Positions 1 through 11,904 of a DNA stretch of 64,000 nucleotides are shown in pieces. The notes below the pieces were generated by a model. That model saw only the letters and a list, made by a program, of their open reading frames with translations, had not been told where the DNA came from and made no database searches. Source of the DNA: Nemania diffusa (lineage: Eukaryota; Ascomycota; Sordariomycetes; Xylariales; Xylariaceae); contig JBBPUQ010000002.1 of the NCBI GenBank assembly GCA_038501195.1, positions 4,154,001 through 4,218,000 of the forward strand, given 5' to 3'. A program made the position numbers and the translations under genes. The first letter of the stretch is position 1. Each line of letters begins with the position of its first letter.

Positions 1-29
1 CCGCTAACTAGCAACTTCTTGCCCTACAG

Positions 30-1401
30 AAACTGCGACAATCATGGAACAAGTACAATCTTTTCAATTTATGGAGAGCGAGAGACCCCAATATCGCCGG
101 CAGGGGGTCGGCCACATTCTTCCAGCAGAAATGGATGGCCAAGGGCCTGCTACGTACCTACCACGGCGAGCATATTGTCGAGCGCAAGTGGGAGCGCATG
201 TTCAACAGGCGGCTCTTGAGTGTCGTCGATATGGACACGAAATACATGGCCAAGCATGACGGGTCCGAATTGGCAGCTGGACGAGGATCCGGACAGGATG
301 AAAAGCCCATGTGGGATAAGGAGACCATCGCACCGCGCGTAATCACCCCTTACATGCAGATGACGTTCGCTCCGATGGAGAGGAGGTTAGATATCGCCGT
401 TTTCAGGGCTCTGTTTGCCAGCAGTGCAAGACAAGCTAGGCAATTCTGCGTCCACGGTGCCGTCAAGGTGAATGGCAAAGTTGTACGTACTCTTCGGTCC
501 GCTAGTAGCTTGCTGAGAGCTGCTGTGATCTTCTCTTGAAATATACATCTTGCGTGTACTAACTGAATACTATCCACAGGTGCCCTACCCCGCTTACCGC
601 CTGAACCCGGGCGATATGTTCCAAGTCGACCCCGAGCGTGTCCTATATGCGACTGGCTTATCGAAATTACCTCTCAAACAATATAAGCGCCGATCATCTG
701 GTGCTGGAGAACAGGAGGCGGCTGAGGAGGTTCAGGAGGTTCAGGAAGAGGAAGCTGAAACCGTCGCTGAGGGGGAACCAGAAGCACAGGCTGCCGAAGT
801 AGAACAGGACCCGGATACGACAGACGCACCCGAACCCGTTCCAGTGGACATGAAACCCACACGGAAGCAGATCCAAGATATAACAACAAAAGCCAAGACA
901 ATTCTCCAAGACGAAGTGGTTAGCGGCAAACAGAAGAAGAACCTTCGATTATTCATAAAAAACGCCAGGCCCTTACTCTCTCGCGCAGGCCGAACCGACG
1001 CCTCTCCCACAGAAATTGCCAAAGAGCTATCTACTCTTATGACCGAGGCAGATCTCGGGGTCGGTCATGAAGACCAAGCACCCTCGCGCGAACCCTTAGA
1101 TCCAATTGCAAGCCTGAGTCCATCCGAACGGAAAATTCTAGAGGAGCGAATGGAAGAGCACATACGTGAAGAAAAGGAAAACCCGTATGATCGTTCTAAA
1201 CCGTACGCGACACCGTGGCGGCCGCGGCCTTACATGAGCCCTTTTGCCTTCATCCCCCCCTACCTCGAGGTGAATCAGAACATCTGCTCCGCCGTCTACC
1301 TGCGGCATCCCGTTGCACGCAGGGGCAACGCCGAAGTCCCTACACCATACCCCACTGGAGTGAGCCAACTCGCTTTCAACTGGTATCTTAGAAGACGGTA
1401 G
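30..1401 (+). CDS. NAM9: Mitochondrial small-subunit ribosomal protein uS4m (Nam9/MrpS4), 5' partial
   Basis: Component of the mitochondrial 37S ribosomal subunit; the uS4 family binds small-subunit rRNA and nucleates assembly. The visible exons are 30..482 and 580..1401. Position 30 follows a CTAAC branch point and TACAG acceptor, so at least one upstream exon lies outside the window. The intron 483..579 (GTACGT...CACAG, phase 0) joins VNGKV to [17 protein letters not shown]. The S4 RNA-binding core is visible as [20 protein letters not shown], then [13 protein letters not shown] across the intron. A long acidic insertion (about residues 190-260, many E/A) precedes the fungal C-terminal block ending [15 protein letters not shown] and FNWYLRRR. 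Fungal uS4m proteins typically carry such extensions beyond the bacterial S4 core. The family call is firm; the N-terminus cannot be seen. Confidence 0.93.
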
Positions 1402-3148
1402 ACTGCTTTATGGGCTGTTATAATACCGCATCTTAGACTGGTAGTCGGGCACAGATGAAAAGAAACGATAAATTGGAGCGACTATGATATATAAGATCGC
1501 TCTCGTTTCTTCATATATGTGTGGGCCTGTACACTACGGCTTGTCCCGATCCCTTGCTGAATCGCCTGCTGCAATCGGCGATAACGAATACGAGGGAGGC
1601 GAGAGAATATTGATTTCTCTGTACATGTTTACTGGCAATGTACCTATCAACCCACAGACCTAGCAGCTTGGAGAGATAACATGTATAATCTGTATCAACA
1701 ACCCTCCAGAAATAGACCTTCGCAAACGTGAATGCATACAATATAGTCCGATTAACAAGAAAAGGGGGTATTAGACATACCGATAGGCTGTATTCTCGTC
1801 ATCTACCCCGTTTTCGACTCGGGGGCCCATATAAATAACTACGAACAAGGAGCTTGCCGGTAAAGAGAATCAACTAAATAAATACATATACCACCACTGT
1901 CCCTGATTCGTACTGTATCACTAGGGGTCTCAGTTGCTCTAGACACAAAGCCGCCGCCTAGTAGCTACGAAAATAATATCCACCAAGAGTGATTGTGCTC
2001 GGTATTCCTCCCCGCGGGATAGTCATGGTTTAGGCCCCTTTTAGACAGATATCAGACAACTATGTCCATTGTTTCGAGCCACTGGTTAACAATTCCTTAT
2101 GTGATATGATACGCAATCTAGGTTCGCTACTACATAAAGTCGGACGACCCAGTAGAAGAGCAAGCAAACCTACAATAACCCCATAGAGAAGTCAATTTTC
2201 TTCGACACCACTAGTTACTCAGTTTAAACACGATACACATTCTGGGATATAGGCGGCATATTTCAGAGAAAAAAAAACATCCGAATTACACAGACAAGGA
2301 AAGAACAAAGTTGTTTACGACTAAGGAAACTAGAGGCATGACCATATTGGTGGCCAGTGGGTGTCGAATACTCAGGACATATCCCTCATTCAGATGGTAC
2401 AAGCCAGCGAGACTTGCAAACCAACCCCATCTGATGGAAGAGAGATCGTCCTCCCTAAAATACAGGCATCTAGCTGCGTAAAATCTTCTGCTGCTAGACA
2501 TTATCATTTTAATCCTCCACACTCCGCTCGCCCATTTCCGCCGCCCCGGGTATACTATCATGGACCCTGATGAACAAGCAAACCGGCGACCTCACAGAGG
2601 ATTGTCGGATAAACAGACTAGGAGAGCAGGAAGAGATCGTCAGGTGTAGTGAGAAAATCTTGAAGATGCTTTTTGTCCCGTCAAAAGAAGTTCCTGGTAG
2701 ATGCTGCAGTTTGGTACGTATCCGCCATACGCTATACCCTTCTTCTCCAGTCTGCATGGTGTTCGGTGATCATGTAAGGGGGTGATGGGTCGGCGGCGCG
2801 ATATCAGATGCTCGAGAGAAGGGTCATTTTTTAACCCATGAGAACACCTGACTTGTGTAGTGTCGATCGTGGGGGGCTTGAGCGACTTTGGGTTGACGCA
2901 AGTTTCGCTCTCGAAGCCCAGCTCGAAGCATGTAAATACCACTCTCCTTTGTACCCATATTGGCGTTCTTTCATGATATTTGGTGTTCCAGGATCGGCTG
3001 GTTTTCGTGAGGTTTATTAAGTGAGAATTAAAAGCTGAGAAGATCAATAGACAGGGAGAAGTGAAAGAAATGCGGCAGGCTGGTATAGAACAGGCATCAT
3101 GAAGGCTCGGGCGTGGCACGTAGACTGAAAGTAGATGTCGAGTAGAGC
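1402..3148. other. Intergenic region between uS4m and septin genes
   Basis: About 1.75 kb between two convergent genes. I see no coding sequence I can defend. A 159-residue minus-strand frame at 2640..3119 and short plus-strand frames around 2560-2790 have no recognisable motif, and their composition resembles the surrounding non-coding DNA. The segment presumably holds both 3' UTRs. Confidence 0.5.
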
Positions 3149-4973
3149 CTAGCGTAGGGAGAATCCCTTGCGCTTGCCCTCTTTCTCTATGGGCTTGCCG
3201 CTCTCGACCCTAGCCTTTTTGTCCTCCAGCTCTAACCGTTGTCTCTCGAGCTGCTCTTTCATCTCGCGATGGCGCGCGTACAGTTCTTCTTCGCTCTGCT
3301 TCAGCTTGCTTTCTTTCTCGGATACCTTCTGCTGGAAGACCATCTTCATCTCGGCCTCCATCTTTGCAAGCTTCTGCTCGTGTAGGGCACGTTCTTCTTC
3401 TTGCTTGACGGCGGGGTTAACCTCCTTGAAGACACTAGGATCTTGGGCAACACCCATAGCAGTCAGTTTGTCTGTTCGGTAGTTCTCATACAAGTTGTTG
3501 TTAGTATGCTCCTTCAGTTCCTCCATGTGTGTTCGAATGAGCATTTGACGAAGCTTGACAAAATCGCAATGCTCCTCATTGTCTACTTCAATAATGCCCC
3601 ACGGGTATCGGCGGCCGCGGACTTGGCGCCCATCCGCATTGGTAACTTCCTCATTGCTACCCACAACAGCAAAGGGCACTTTGGACATGATCTCATTGTT
3701 CTCAGCGATAGTCTCCTCATCATCTAATTCATAACGAGGGCCCTCGAAGATGTGGATGCCGTGATGCTTAATGTCGGCGAGGATCTGTAGATTACGTCAG
3801 CCTTCACTTATCCAGATATGATTCTTTCAGCTTACCCTTGACTTGAAGCTAGTAATCTCCTCGTCGGTAAGGGTATCCGACTTAGCGATCACAGGAATCA
3901 AGTTGACCTTGGTATGCAGACGGCGCATAACTTCGATATCAAGTGGCTTCAAGGAATGGCCAGTGGGCTGGATGAAAAACACACAGGCATGGATACGGTT
4001 ATCCACAATGTTCATGCGGTTGACCTTGTTCTCAGCGTCCAGATAGGCGTCATAGCGCTGCTCAATGTTGTCTACAATGGGTCTCCAAGACTCATCGTTG
4101 TTGACGAAGTCGCCGAATCCAGGGGTATCGACAACAGTCAGGCGCAGGCGGACACCTGCTTCCTCGATGTCGGCGCTGATAGATTGAATGGAGACAGTCT
4201 TGGGTATTATCTCAAGACTAGGTCCCTTTCGGTCCTTAGGAGGGTACAACGAAGTATTGAAAAGAGTGTTGACTAGAGTAGATTTACCCAAACCCGATTC
4301 ACCTAAGATAAGTTGCATAAGTACCTGGGCTCGGCAGCTCTAGCGTGATTCTCTACGTACCAACAACCATAACATTGAAGTTGAATCCTTTTCGAACACT
4401 CTTACGGTGCCATTGGTTGGGAAGATTGGCAAATCCGACGTAGCCTGTTAGTTTTCTTCGGACGATATTCTTGTTGTCATTGACAATGGGACCTGAAGAA
4501 AGGGCTGTCGGTTTCAGGTCAGAGACATCGATCGTTGGAGACGGAACTGAAGATGCAAGCTGGATGTCCGCTGGCACAGGTGATCCATTCGTACCGTTTG
4601 CAGCTATACAGATAAGTCAGTCCAATAGTCCTCAATAAGTAGAATTCAAGGTCGTTTCAGTCTGCCAAGGTTCGGGCCGCATGATAATTCCAGAGGAAAA
4701 AATACCAGGCATCGCCCCAACAAGAAACTCGTCGTAAGATATGGGTTTGTGGGGTCCCAGCGAGGGAGCATCCACAACGAGCATACTCCGATAGTGACGG
4801 ACGGATGGATTCTGATTCTCCTGGTTTGCCATGTTGTCGGTCCCAGCAGATACAGGTGGAGGGTGGCCGGATTCCCAGTGTTTGGAAGAAACAGCCTGAG
4901 TCAAAACAGGGTTGTTGTCCAGTTGAACACTACGATTCCGTGCCTTGGCGTGACTGTTGAGAAAAGCTTGCAT
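3149..4973 (-). CDS. aspB: Septin, Cdc3/AspB type
   Basis: Core septin: a GTP-binding filament subunit that builds hetero-oligomers at septa, hyphal tips and branch sites. Coding exons on the minus strand are 4973..4706, 4603..4361, 4302..3836 and 3784..3149, giving 537 residues. Introns are GTATTT...TATAG, GTACGT...CTTAG and GTAAGC...TACAG, and all phases agree. A variable N-terminus is followed by a polybasic stretch (RRKLTGY...[10 protein letters not shown]). Then come the G1 P-loop GESGLGKS (about 171-178), the G3 motif DTPGFG (about 229), the G4 motif AKSD (about 310; AKAD is commoner) and the septin unique element with RGRRYPWG. The C-terminus is a charged coiled coil ([20 protein letters not shown] onward). 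The wording of the G domain and coil matches AspB/Cdc3 rather than AspA, AspC or AspD. A GTAAGC near 5303 and a TTAG near 5034 could bound a 5'-leader intron; the first ATG after it was used. The exon 1 donor is the weakest splice call. Confidence 0.92.
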
Positions 4974-7900
4974 TGTATATTGGGCAGGTATTTTTTGGAT
5001 GGATTTTTTTTGGTCGTGGGGGAAAGTTTGCTTCTAACAATGGTGGACTATTCCAAAGAACCCAAAAAGAAGACCGAAAAGTAATAGATCAACCAAAAAA
5101 CGAGTACGAGGTCCAGAAACAAGCGCGTTGTTGATGTTGGTTTAAAAGAGAGAGAGAGAGGAACGCGGCCCGAGTAAGGTAGGTAAATAGGCGGCTCAGA
5201 TTGATCGGTCTCAGGTCCAATTGGAAGCGACGATGTCCAGGAATCGCGATGTTGATGACCATCCAACAACAGCAACGACCGTAGAAGAATAGATGTGCTT
5301 ACCCATTATGAATACTTAGGGATGTCGAGATCTAAGGATTATCGCGAAGGACGGTGCGACGAAGTCTGTAGGTGCGAGCAAGGTTAGTGGTGGTTCATTT
5401 ATGGAGCTATACAGGTCAAAAGTGGTAAGGAGTTGGTGTGGACATGATGCCAGATAATGGAAGCTGTCGATGATGCACGGCAGGCACATGGCCACGTAAG
5501 TATCACAGACAGAGATATCCTCGACACAAGAGCGCGTAGGGACGGAGGCATAGACATGGCAACTCAAGGCCAGACAGAGTCAAGAAGGCAGCGAGAGACG
5601 CAAGGCGCCCGACGAGCAGGCCCAAGGTGGTGAGATGTTGTGGTGGTTGCCAGGTGCGCAAATGGAAACATTGGTCGTAGTTAACATACCGAAAGAGGAT
5701 ACTTTTCCTTCAGACTCGCGTGTCGAGTCGTGTCAGTGGCGTTGCAGGTCGCAGAATACAGTGAAGAGAGAACGAGCGATCAGGTTTCAGAGGCAAGAAA
5801 AGGTAGTTGCGCGTGATGAGGATGATGAAGATACTCTGCTGTCAGTAGCCGTAGTGAATGTCGAAACTACAGTCAGTTCAGGCCGAAGAGAAAAGAAGGA
5901 GTTGAACAAAATTAGGTCTGGATGGAACTGTGGATAAAGGAGATGGTATGGTTTTGGTAGAAAAGGGACGTGACAGGGTGTTGAGAGCAGCCTATCCTGT
6001 TAAGTAGATCTAATCTACCTACCAAAATTATTAGTGAAGGGAGCTTTTGGAGGTGATGGAACACTGGAAGATTTTAGTGTCCCCCCAATTCACGGCTCTG
6101 CACTAAACTTCTCCAGTCGACGTGCAGTGGCTCTAGCTTGGCCCCAGTACAGTACTGTACGGTACCTATTAGCTTGGGTGGTACAAACAGCTCCAAAACC
6201 GCACCAAAAGGGGCTGGTATTTCTGGGCTTGGCCAACTGCCAATTTTTTTTGGCCGGGTTGTAAAATCGCCATAGAGAGAACCTTTCTGAAGTGGTCGGT
6301 GCACAGTACAGGTGAAACTGGCCTCAAGTGTGTGGCGCAAACTAACACAGGTGTTCACTTCCAAGCTGTGGCTGGGCATTCTGGTACCTAATCCGCACTT
6401 ACACTACTTTACTTTCAGGGGATGTGGCCCAAATTGGCATGGGCTCAAATTTATGATTGGGCAACATGGTATGCGCAATGTCGAAAGAGCTTAAGCTCGG
6501 GCCTATGTTAGGTACCTATGTATGTACTGTAGGTAAGCTCTCTCCACAGAATGCCACATCATCGAAAGAAACAAATACCTAACGATGATCCACACAAGGT
6601 CCCTGAACAAACAGAAAATACCCTAAAATTGACCGATATTTAATATTGTAGAGCGACGATAATCCAGTTGTAGTTCTCCCAATAATCGCTTTGAATAACT
6701 TGTTTGACTGCATCTACACAGTAGATCAATCGCACAACGGTTTCTATCACATCGTATACCTACCTGGTACCTGAGGTACATAGACAATTACACAAGGCTT
6801 ACATAAAGCTTAAAATACATGCCTACCTGTACTACCATGTATCCTAGTAACGGACCCAAGGGTAGGTATTTTATGCGTACGTACTCAGTATAGGTAGGCA
6901 TTTGTTAATACCTACCAAATACTGAAAGCTCTCTTTTCCTTTTTTAACGGGTTGTTAATATTGGAAGGTCTAAGTGCATCTTGCCGATGAAACGCGGGTA
7001 AAAACATAGCTTGTTTCAATAGCAACGCTGGAATTCTTAACTCAATGACTGAGGCAGGTGCAAATACAATTGATGCCAATTGCCTTAGGCGCTATGTCAT
7101 CATCACCTGCCTTGTCACGATGCAGTCAAGATGGTATAATCAAAAGAAGCAGCCAGCATGCGGATGTGCTCGTGTTCAACGGGAGAAGCGTGTCAACGGC
7201 CATAGTTCCTCGTATATCTACAGGGGACCCCTGACGAAAACAGCTAGCACGTGACATCCGCCTCCTAATAAGGTTCACTTAGACGGGACAGAAGTGCGGT
7301 GGTATCTAGATAGATCTCGTACGCGGATTTAACTCCAACGGGCCAGTTTAGCCTTGTAGGCAGCTACACAGGTAATGTATGTATGTACTATCATCTGGTA
7401 TTCTAGGGGCGTAGATAGCGGTCCATTGTGTGATTGGTAAAACAGCTGGGCTATTCCTGCTCCAGATTCAGTATCAGAATCGCTAACATATCATGTTCTG
7501 ATATTTACTTTGTCACTTCCAACCCTGGGACATTCCTATCGAGTCGCAGGGGCTAGTTATATTGATAGAATTCATGCCGCCTCCACTGTCGGGCCGCTGC
7601 AGTGGCGAGGTATAGAGCTAAATAATACATACATGAACCATAGCCTGGTACATACCTCCTACTAGTAATTATACAGATAATGCTATACTTTTCAGTAGAC
7701 AAAATCAAATGGTTATTCGGTGGCTAGGTAATATCTTGTTCGTTATATACCTACCACATGCTCGACTGGGAGAAACAAAGGCCAATTGGTTGATTTAATA
7801 TGCCTACCCTCAGCAACCGAATATAATGTAAGTACAGAATAGTGAGTACCTAGGTACTTACCTAGTCGGTACAGCCAACCAGAGGAGTATATAGAATACA

Positions 7901-8721
7901 CAACATAATACCTGGTAACACCTGGTAAAGAGAGAGGCTTGAACAACATGAGAAACGCACCATCTACTGTCTACTCCAATTCAACATATTGACTGCTAAT
8001 CACTAGACGCATCATCGCATAGGTACAAATAGCGCTCTCATTTATCATATGATATGAGGGTACAGTGTACATACTGCGTAGTCCAGGGAGTAATATTAAT
8101 CTCCTTTTCGAGCTAGCGTACGGCAATGTGCAATTAATTACCTTAATGAGAATCAATGCCAGTCGATCATTTGATAATCGTGTGTACTTACCTGTTCCAG
8201 CGCAGGCTTAAGGAATCTACAGTGCTAGTGTCTATTAATCTCTTCGCGCAGCTCGCGATCTTATTGGCACCTTCAATATAAACTCAACGAGCAAGGCCCA
8301 ACACCACACCTCACCGAAATCTAGATAACTATATAATGCGCTATCCAGCTCGCGAGAAAATGGTTAGATTTTCGATCAAGCTAACGAAGATACATTAGCA
8401 TATAACCATACAGACAACCAGGCTAAGATGTATAGTACCTCAGTAGAGATACACAAAGATAGGCCAGGCAGTCGGTGTGAAGTCATAGCATTAAATCGTG
8501 TGAGTATGATGAGAATATGAACTCTCGACTCTCGCCCCTACGAAGCTCTAGTCTATGTAGATTTGTGAACACGCAACTTTTCCTACAGTTAAACACCACC
8601 CAATGCTGAGAGACAAAATGTTCCGAACCTAGTCTCATATACCCCCTTTTCCAAATGCGAACTGAAACCATCGACGCCATAACGCTCCGTCAAACAACAG
8701 CTATAATGGCATAGCAGATAC
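4974..8721. other. Intergenic region, septin upstream side to MFS transporter 3' side
   Basis: About 3.7 kb without a credible gene. The septin-proximal part holds a (GA)n tract at about 5149-5162 and probably the long 5' leader of the septin gene. From about 6000 onward the sequence is dominated by short TAGGTACC/TACCTA words (for example near 6510, 6765, 6890 and 7850). Small frames here (5635..5937, 6074..6379, 7045..7254) lack motifs and a consistent codon pattern. Confidence 0.5.
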
Positions 8722-10512
8722 TTACTCTTCCGAAACTGCAAATTTACTCATACTCCTGAGCCTGGCGCCGAAGAGATACAATGCCCAGATGCCGATGATG
8801 CCGACAACGCTCAAGCCACCGAGCAAGCTATTACCCCTCGCGACGCCCAGCTTCCCGAATAGGGGCGGCGCGAACAGCACGGCGGCGAAGGCGAGCGCGG
8901 AGCGGAAGAAGTCGTTGCCGGCGAACAGGCTCGCCGCGTACCGGGGGTAGCTGAGCGCGACGTAGACGAAGATGCACTGGAACACGACGAAGACGGTGGC
9001 GGCGTACAGCGTGATGCCGGCCGTGGGCGCGAGCCAGTGGACGTCGGGGCGCGCCGTCCACGCGAAGACGAAGAGGCCCAGCGTGGGGCCAACCGCCGCC
9101 GCGAGCGCCGGCACAAGACGCGTCTCAGGTACGGGCTCGCCGATGGCGCGGATCCGCGGGTTCATGTAGAAGTGGATGTACGCGGCGTACACGGCGGCGC
9201 CGAGCAGGCAGGCGACGAGGATGGCCAGGAAGACGAGCCCGACCTGCCCCGCGGTCAGCCCGTAGTAGACAGGGTACACGAGCGGGAAGCTCTCGAAGAA
9301 CGAGTAGTACGTCGCGTACACGACGGCCGTGTACAGCTGCACGAAGAGGATCGCCGGGTCCTTCACCGTGATCTCGAGCGGCTTGATCAGCGCGTCCACG
9401 AACACGGCGCGGCTCGACATGCCCCGCTGCGCGATCTCGGACGGCGCCATGAAGGCCGCGTTGCCCGTGAGCTGGCGCAGGCGCTGCGCGCGCTGCAGGA
9501 GGAGCGTCGCCGGCGACGTCTCGGGCAGGAAGGCGAACATGACCGGGAGCACGGCGGCGCCCGCGAAGAGGATCTCTAGGAGCGACCATCGCCAGCCCAG
9601 CACGGGCACCGAGAAGCCCGAGAGAAGAGGGCCTAGCGCGGGACCGCAGTAGCCGGCGCTCACCCACGCGATGAGGGCGTAGGGCAGATGCATGTCGTTG
9701 TATAGATCACCTAGCGAGGCACCCCCGTTTGCGAGACAGGGGGAGCCGAAGAAACCCTGTAAGAAGCGGAGGACCATGAGGCCCGGATAGTTGGTCACGA
9801 GCGCTGTCGGTATCGACAGGATCACGAAAGCTAGCATGGTCCAGAAGTAGACGGGATTCCGCCCAATGCTAGGGAGCTCGCTCAGGGGCGACCAGAGCAG
9901 GGGGCCGATGCCGTACCCTAACACGAAGAGAGCAAGACCTAACGAGGCCTCAGTTGAGTTGACACCAAACTCCTTCGCGACGCCGGGTTCTGAGTTGATG
10001 TAGATCGCACTCGATGTATACACGACAAATGTGTAAAGACAAAGGATGAGTGCGACGAGGACCCGGCGCAAATTCGTCCAATTTCGCGGGTTCTCCGGGT
10101 CGTCTGTTGAATACCAGTCCACAAGAATGGTGCCGTCTACGGTCCGCCGAGGTGCGATGGGTATTGACTTCACTTTCTCGATCGCTTGCTCGATGTCATG
10201 TCTACCATCTCTTTTTTCATTCGAAAGCGTCTCGTCCGGGCTCTCAGTCCCAACTGAATTAACGCCATCGCATGAAGAAGATATTTCATCTCCCTTCTCG
10301 ACATGGCTCTTGTCATCGTTGGTGCATAGTGTAGATACGTCAGAGGGACACGCGGATGAAGGTAGGTATTCGGGTTTGCTAGAGCTAGCAACCCTGAGCC
10401 ACTCGTCTGGAAGCCGAAAATCTTCTTTTTCCTCTGGGTACTGAAGAACACGTTTATGAGTGACCAAGCGGATGAATTGGCCTAGCGGCGTGTCGCGTAT
10501 AACAGACGACAT
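8722..10512 (-). CDS. MFS multidrug transporter, DHA1 family (Flr1/CaMDR1-like)
   Basis: Predicted plasma-membrane drug:H+ antiporter with 12 membrane spans, single exon, 596 residues. The start was placed at the ATG giving MSSVIRDTPLGQF, which matches the usual N-terminus of this family; the frame stays open upstream but without an earlier ATG. A long soluble N-terminus contains TDDPENPRNW just before TM1, a hallmark of fungal DHA1 carriers. The TM2-TM3 signature LGYGIGPLLWSPLSELPSIG and the motif C region (GYCGPALGPLLSGF) are both present. The loop between TM6 and TM7 is long and ends ITVKDPAILFVQLYTA. Codons in the C-terminal half (about 8800-9660) are strongly GC-ending while the N-terminal third is not. 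The actual substrate cannot be inferred; azoles, benomyl or an endogenous metabolite are all possible for the family. Confidence 0.9.
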   Translation of the reverse strand: MSSVIRDTPLGQFIRLVTHKRVLQYPEEKEDFRLPDEWLRVASSSKPEYLPSSACPSDVSTLCTNDDKSHVEKGDEISSSCDGVNSVGTESPDETLSNEKRDGRHDIEQAIEKVKSIPIAPRRTVDGTILVDWYSTDDPENPRNWTNLRRVLVALILCLYTFVVYTSSAIYINSEPGVAKEFGVNSTEASLGLALFVLGYGIGPLLWSPLSELPSIGRNPVYFWTMLAFVILSIPTALVTNYPGLMVLRFLQGFFGSPCLANGGASLGDLYNDMHLPYALIAWVSAGYCGPALGPLLSGFSVPVLGWRWSLLEILFAGAAVLPVMFAFLPETSPATLLLQRAQRLRQLTGNAAFMAPSEIAQRGMSSRAVFVDALIKPLEITVKDPAILFVQLYTAVVYATYYSFFESFPLVYPVYYGLTAGQVGLVFLAILVACLLGAAVYAAYIHFYMNPRIRAIGEPVPETRLVPALAAAVGPTLGLFVFAWTARPDVHWLAPTAGITLYAATVFVVFQCIFVYVALSYPRYAASLFAGNDFFRSALAFAAVLFAPPLFGKLGVARGNSLLGGLSVVGIIGIWALYLFGARLRSMSKFAVSEE

Positions 10513-11904
10513 GTTGCGCCTCCGAAGTTCTGGGGGCCGAGTTAAGATCCACACTTGATTCGAGGTGTTGTTGCACGGTATCTGTAAAAGAATTTTTCTT
10601 AAAAGAAGCCTGTTTCCTTTGAAAAGGAGTGAATAATGAGTCTAGTCAAAGGGTATATGAAATGCTACAGCTGTTTGACTATTAACCAGTTCATACCTCG
10701 AAGTCATGGTAGGAGTGATACTCCTTAAATATATAGCTACTAGACTTGTAGTACTCGACATGGCCGAAAACAAAAGAAAAGGGACTCAGTTCTAGGATCA
10801 CTAATGCCATCTCACTCCAAGTCGTCATGTCACAGAACTATGTCGAAAGTCTAGATGAGAAATGCTCGAAGTTGGTTTCAAAGCCATATGGTGCAATATC
10901 CTATATCGGGATTACCAATCCAGGGATTGATGAGAAAATGCTATATTGACTGTGGGGTATTCTCTTTTACGCTAATACCTAGATAGACTAGCCTCCCTTA
11001 CGTAGTATATAAGTATAGATAAATGTATCTTTATATGATACTTACTATCTACATACTATACCTATAAGGTTACCAAAACAGCAGGGAGATCTAAGTAAAT
11101 ATTTTCGTGGTTCTAAATAATAATTGCCAATTACTAGCAAGACCTAGGCTGGCTGCAATTAAATATCAAGGGTTGGAATGGGCAAGAATTCTAATACTTC
11201 ATAAGTCAGTTAGTCTCTCGCTTGTTCTGTTATCACCGAGGCGATAATGCTGTACAAACAAAGGCTGAAGCACTGACTCAGCCTATGCATACAGAGTACC
11301 TAGGGTACCCAGCTAATGAAAGCGGAGACCGGGTTGATCCGCCCGTGAATCATGCATAGGTCTGCTCAGTCATCAGGTCCTATATAGAGAACAAACTAAA
11401 AGAAAAAAAGAAAGAAAAAAAAAGGAAAAGAAAACACATAGGAAGCACTATAATGTAGCCATCAAACGCTACATTCTCAATACAATTAGGAGCTAGCAAA
11501 AATGGAGAATGAAAAGTGTGTCAGATAAGACTCGTAACGTATGAGTGTATCTTATATTACTAATTTGCCCTTATTGTTACTATTCTCTGACTCGACCATA
11601 TCCTCTGCTCAAGTACCACCTCGCAGTATATAATGCTCAGGCAACAAAGCCGTCTGCGGTCACGATGCCCCCATAGTTCCTGACCCTTTTGGCTCGAGAC
11701 GCCTACGGTCGGCGACATACGTGGAACGTCTATGTACAAGGTATAGTGCACCCTTCTAGTCTTTTTGGGAGGGGTAGTACTTTATAATATGTGAGAATGA
11801 GATCCTTCAATATTTTATGACCCTATATCCCGTTGGCTGTGGACATTATGTCTTTATGTGCTCCTTATTTGCTCTATCGTGTGTAGGTAATGACCTGGCA
11901 CTGT
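10513..11904. other. Intergenic region upstream of MFS transporter
   Basis: AT-rich 1.4 kb between the MFS gene start and the HD-domain gene stop. It contains a purine-rich A/G tract at about 11396-11436 and several TACCTA/TAGGTA words. A 63-residue minus-strand frame at 11560..11751 has no support. I see no RNA gene. Confidence 0.45.

Noticed and set aside
2562..2785. Possible small gene with ATG at 2563 or 2570
   Set aside because: No recognisable motif, no clear splice pair that extends it, and composition like its surroundings.
2640..3119. 159-residue minus-strand frame next to the septin gene
   Set aside because: No motif, mixed low-bias codons, and located where the septin 3' UTR is expected.
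9037..9667. Long plus- and minus-strand frames inside the DHA1 transporter
   Set aside because: Shadows of the GC-rich transporter codons. The transporter frame carries the MFS motifs.
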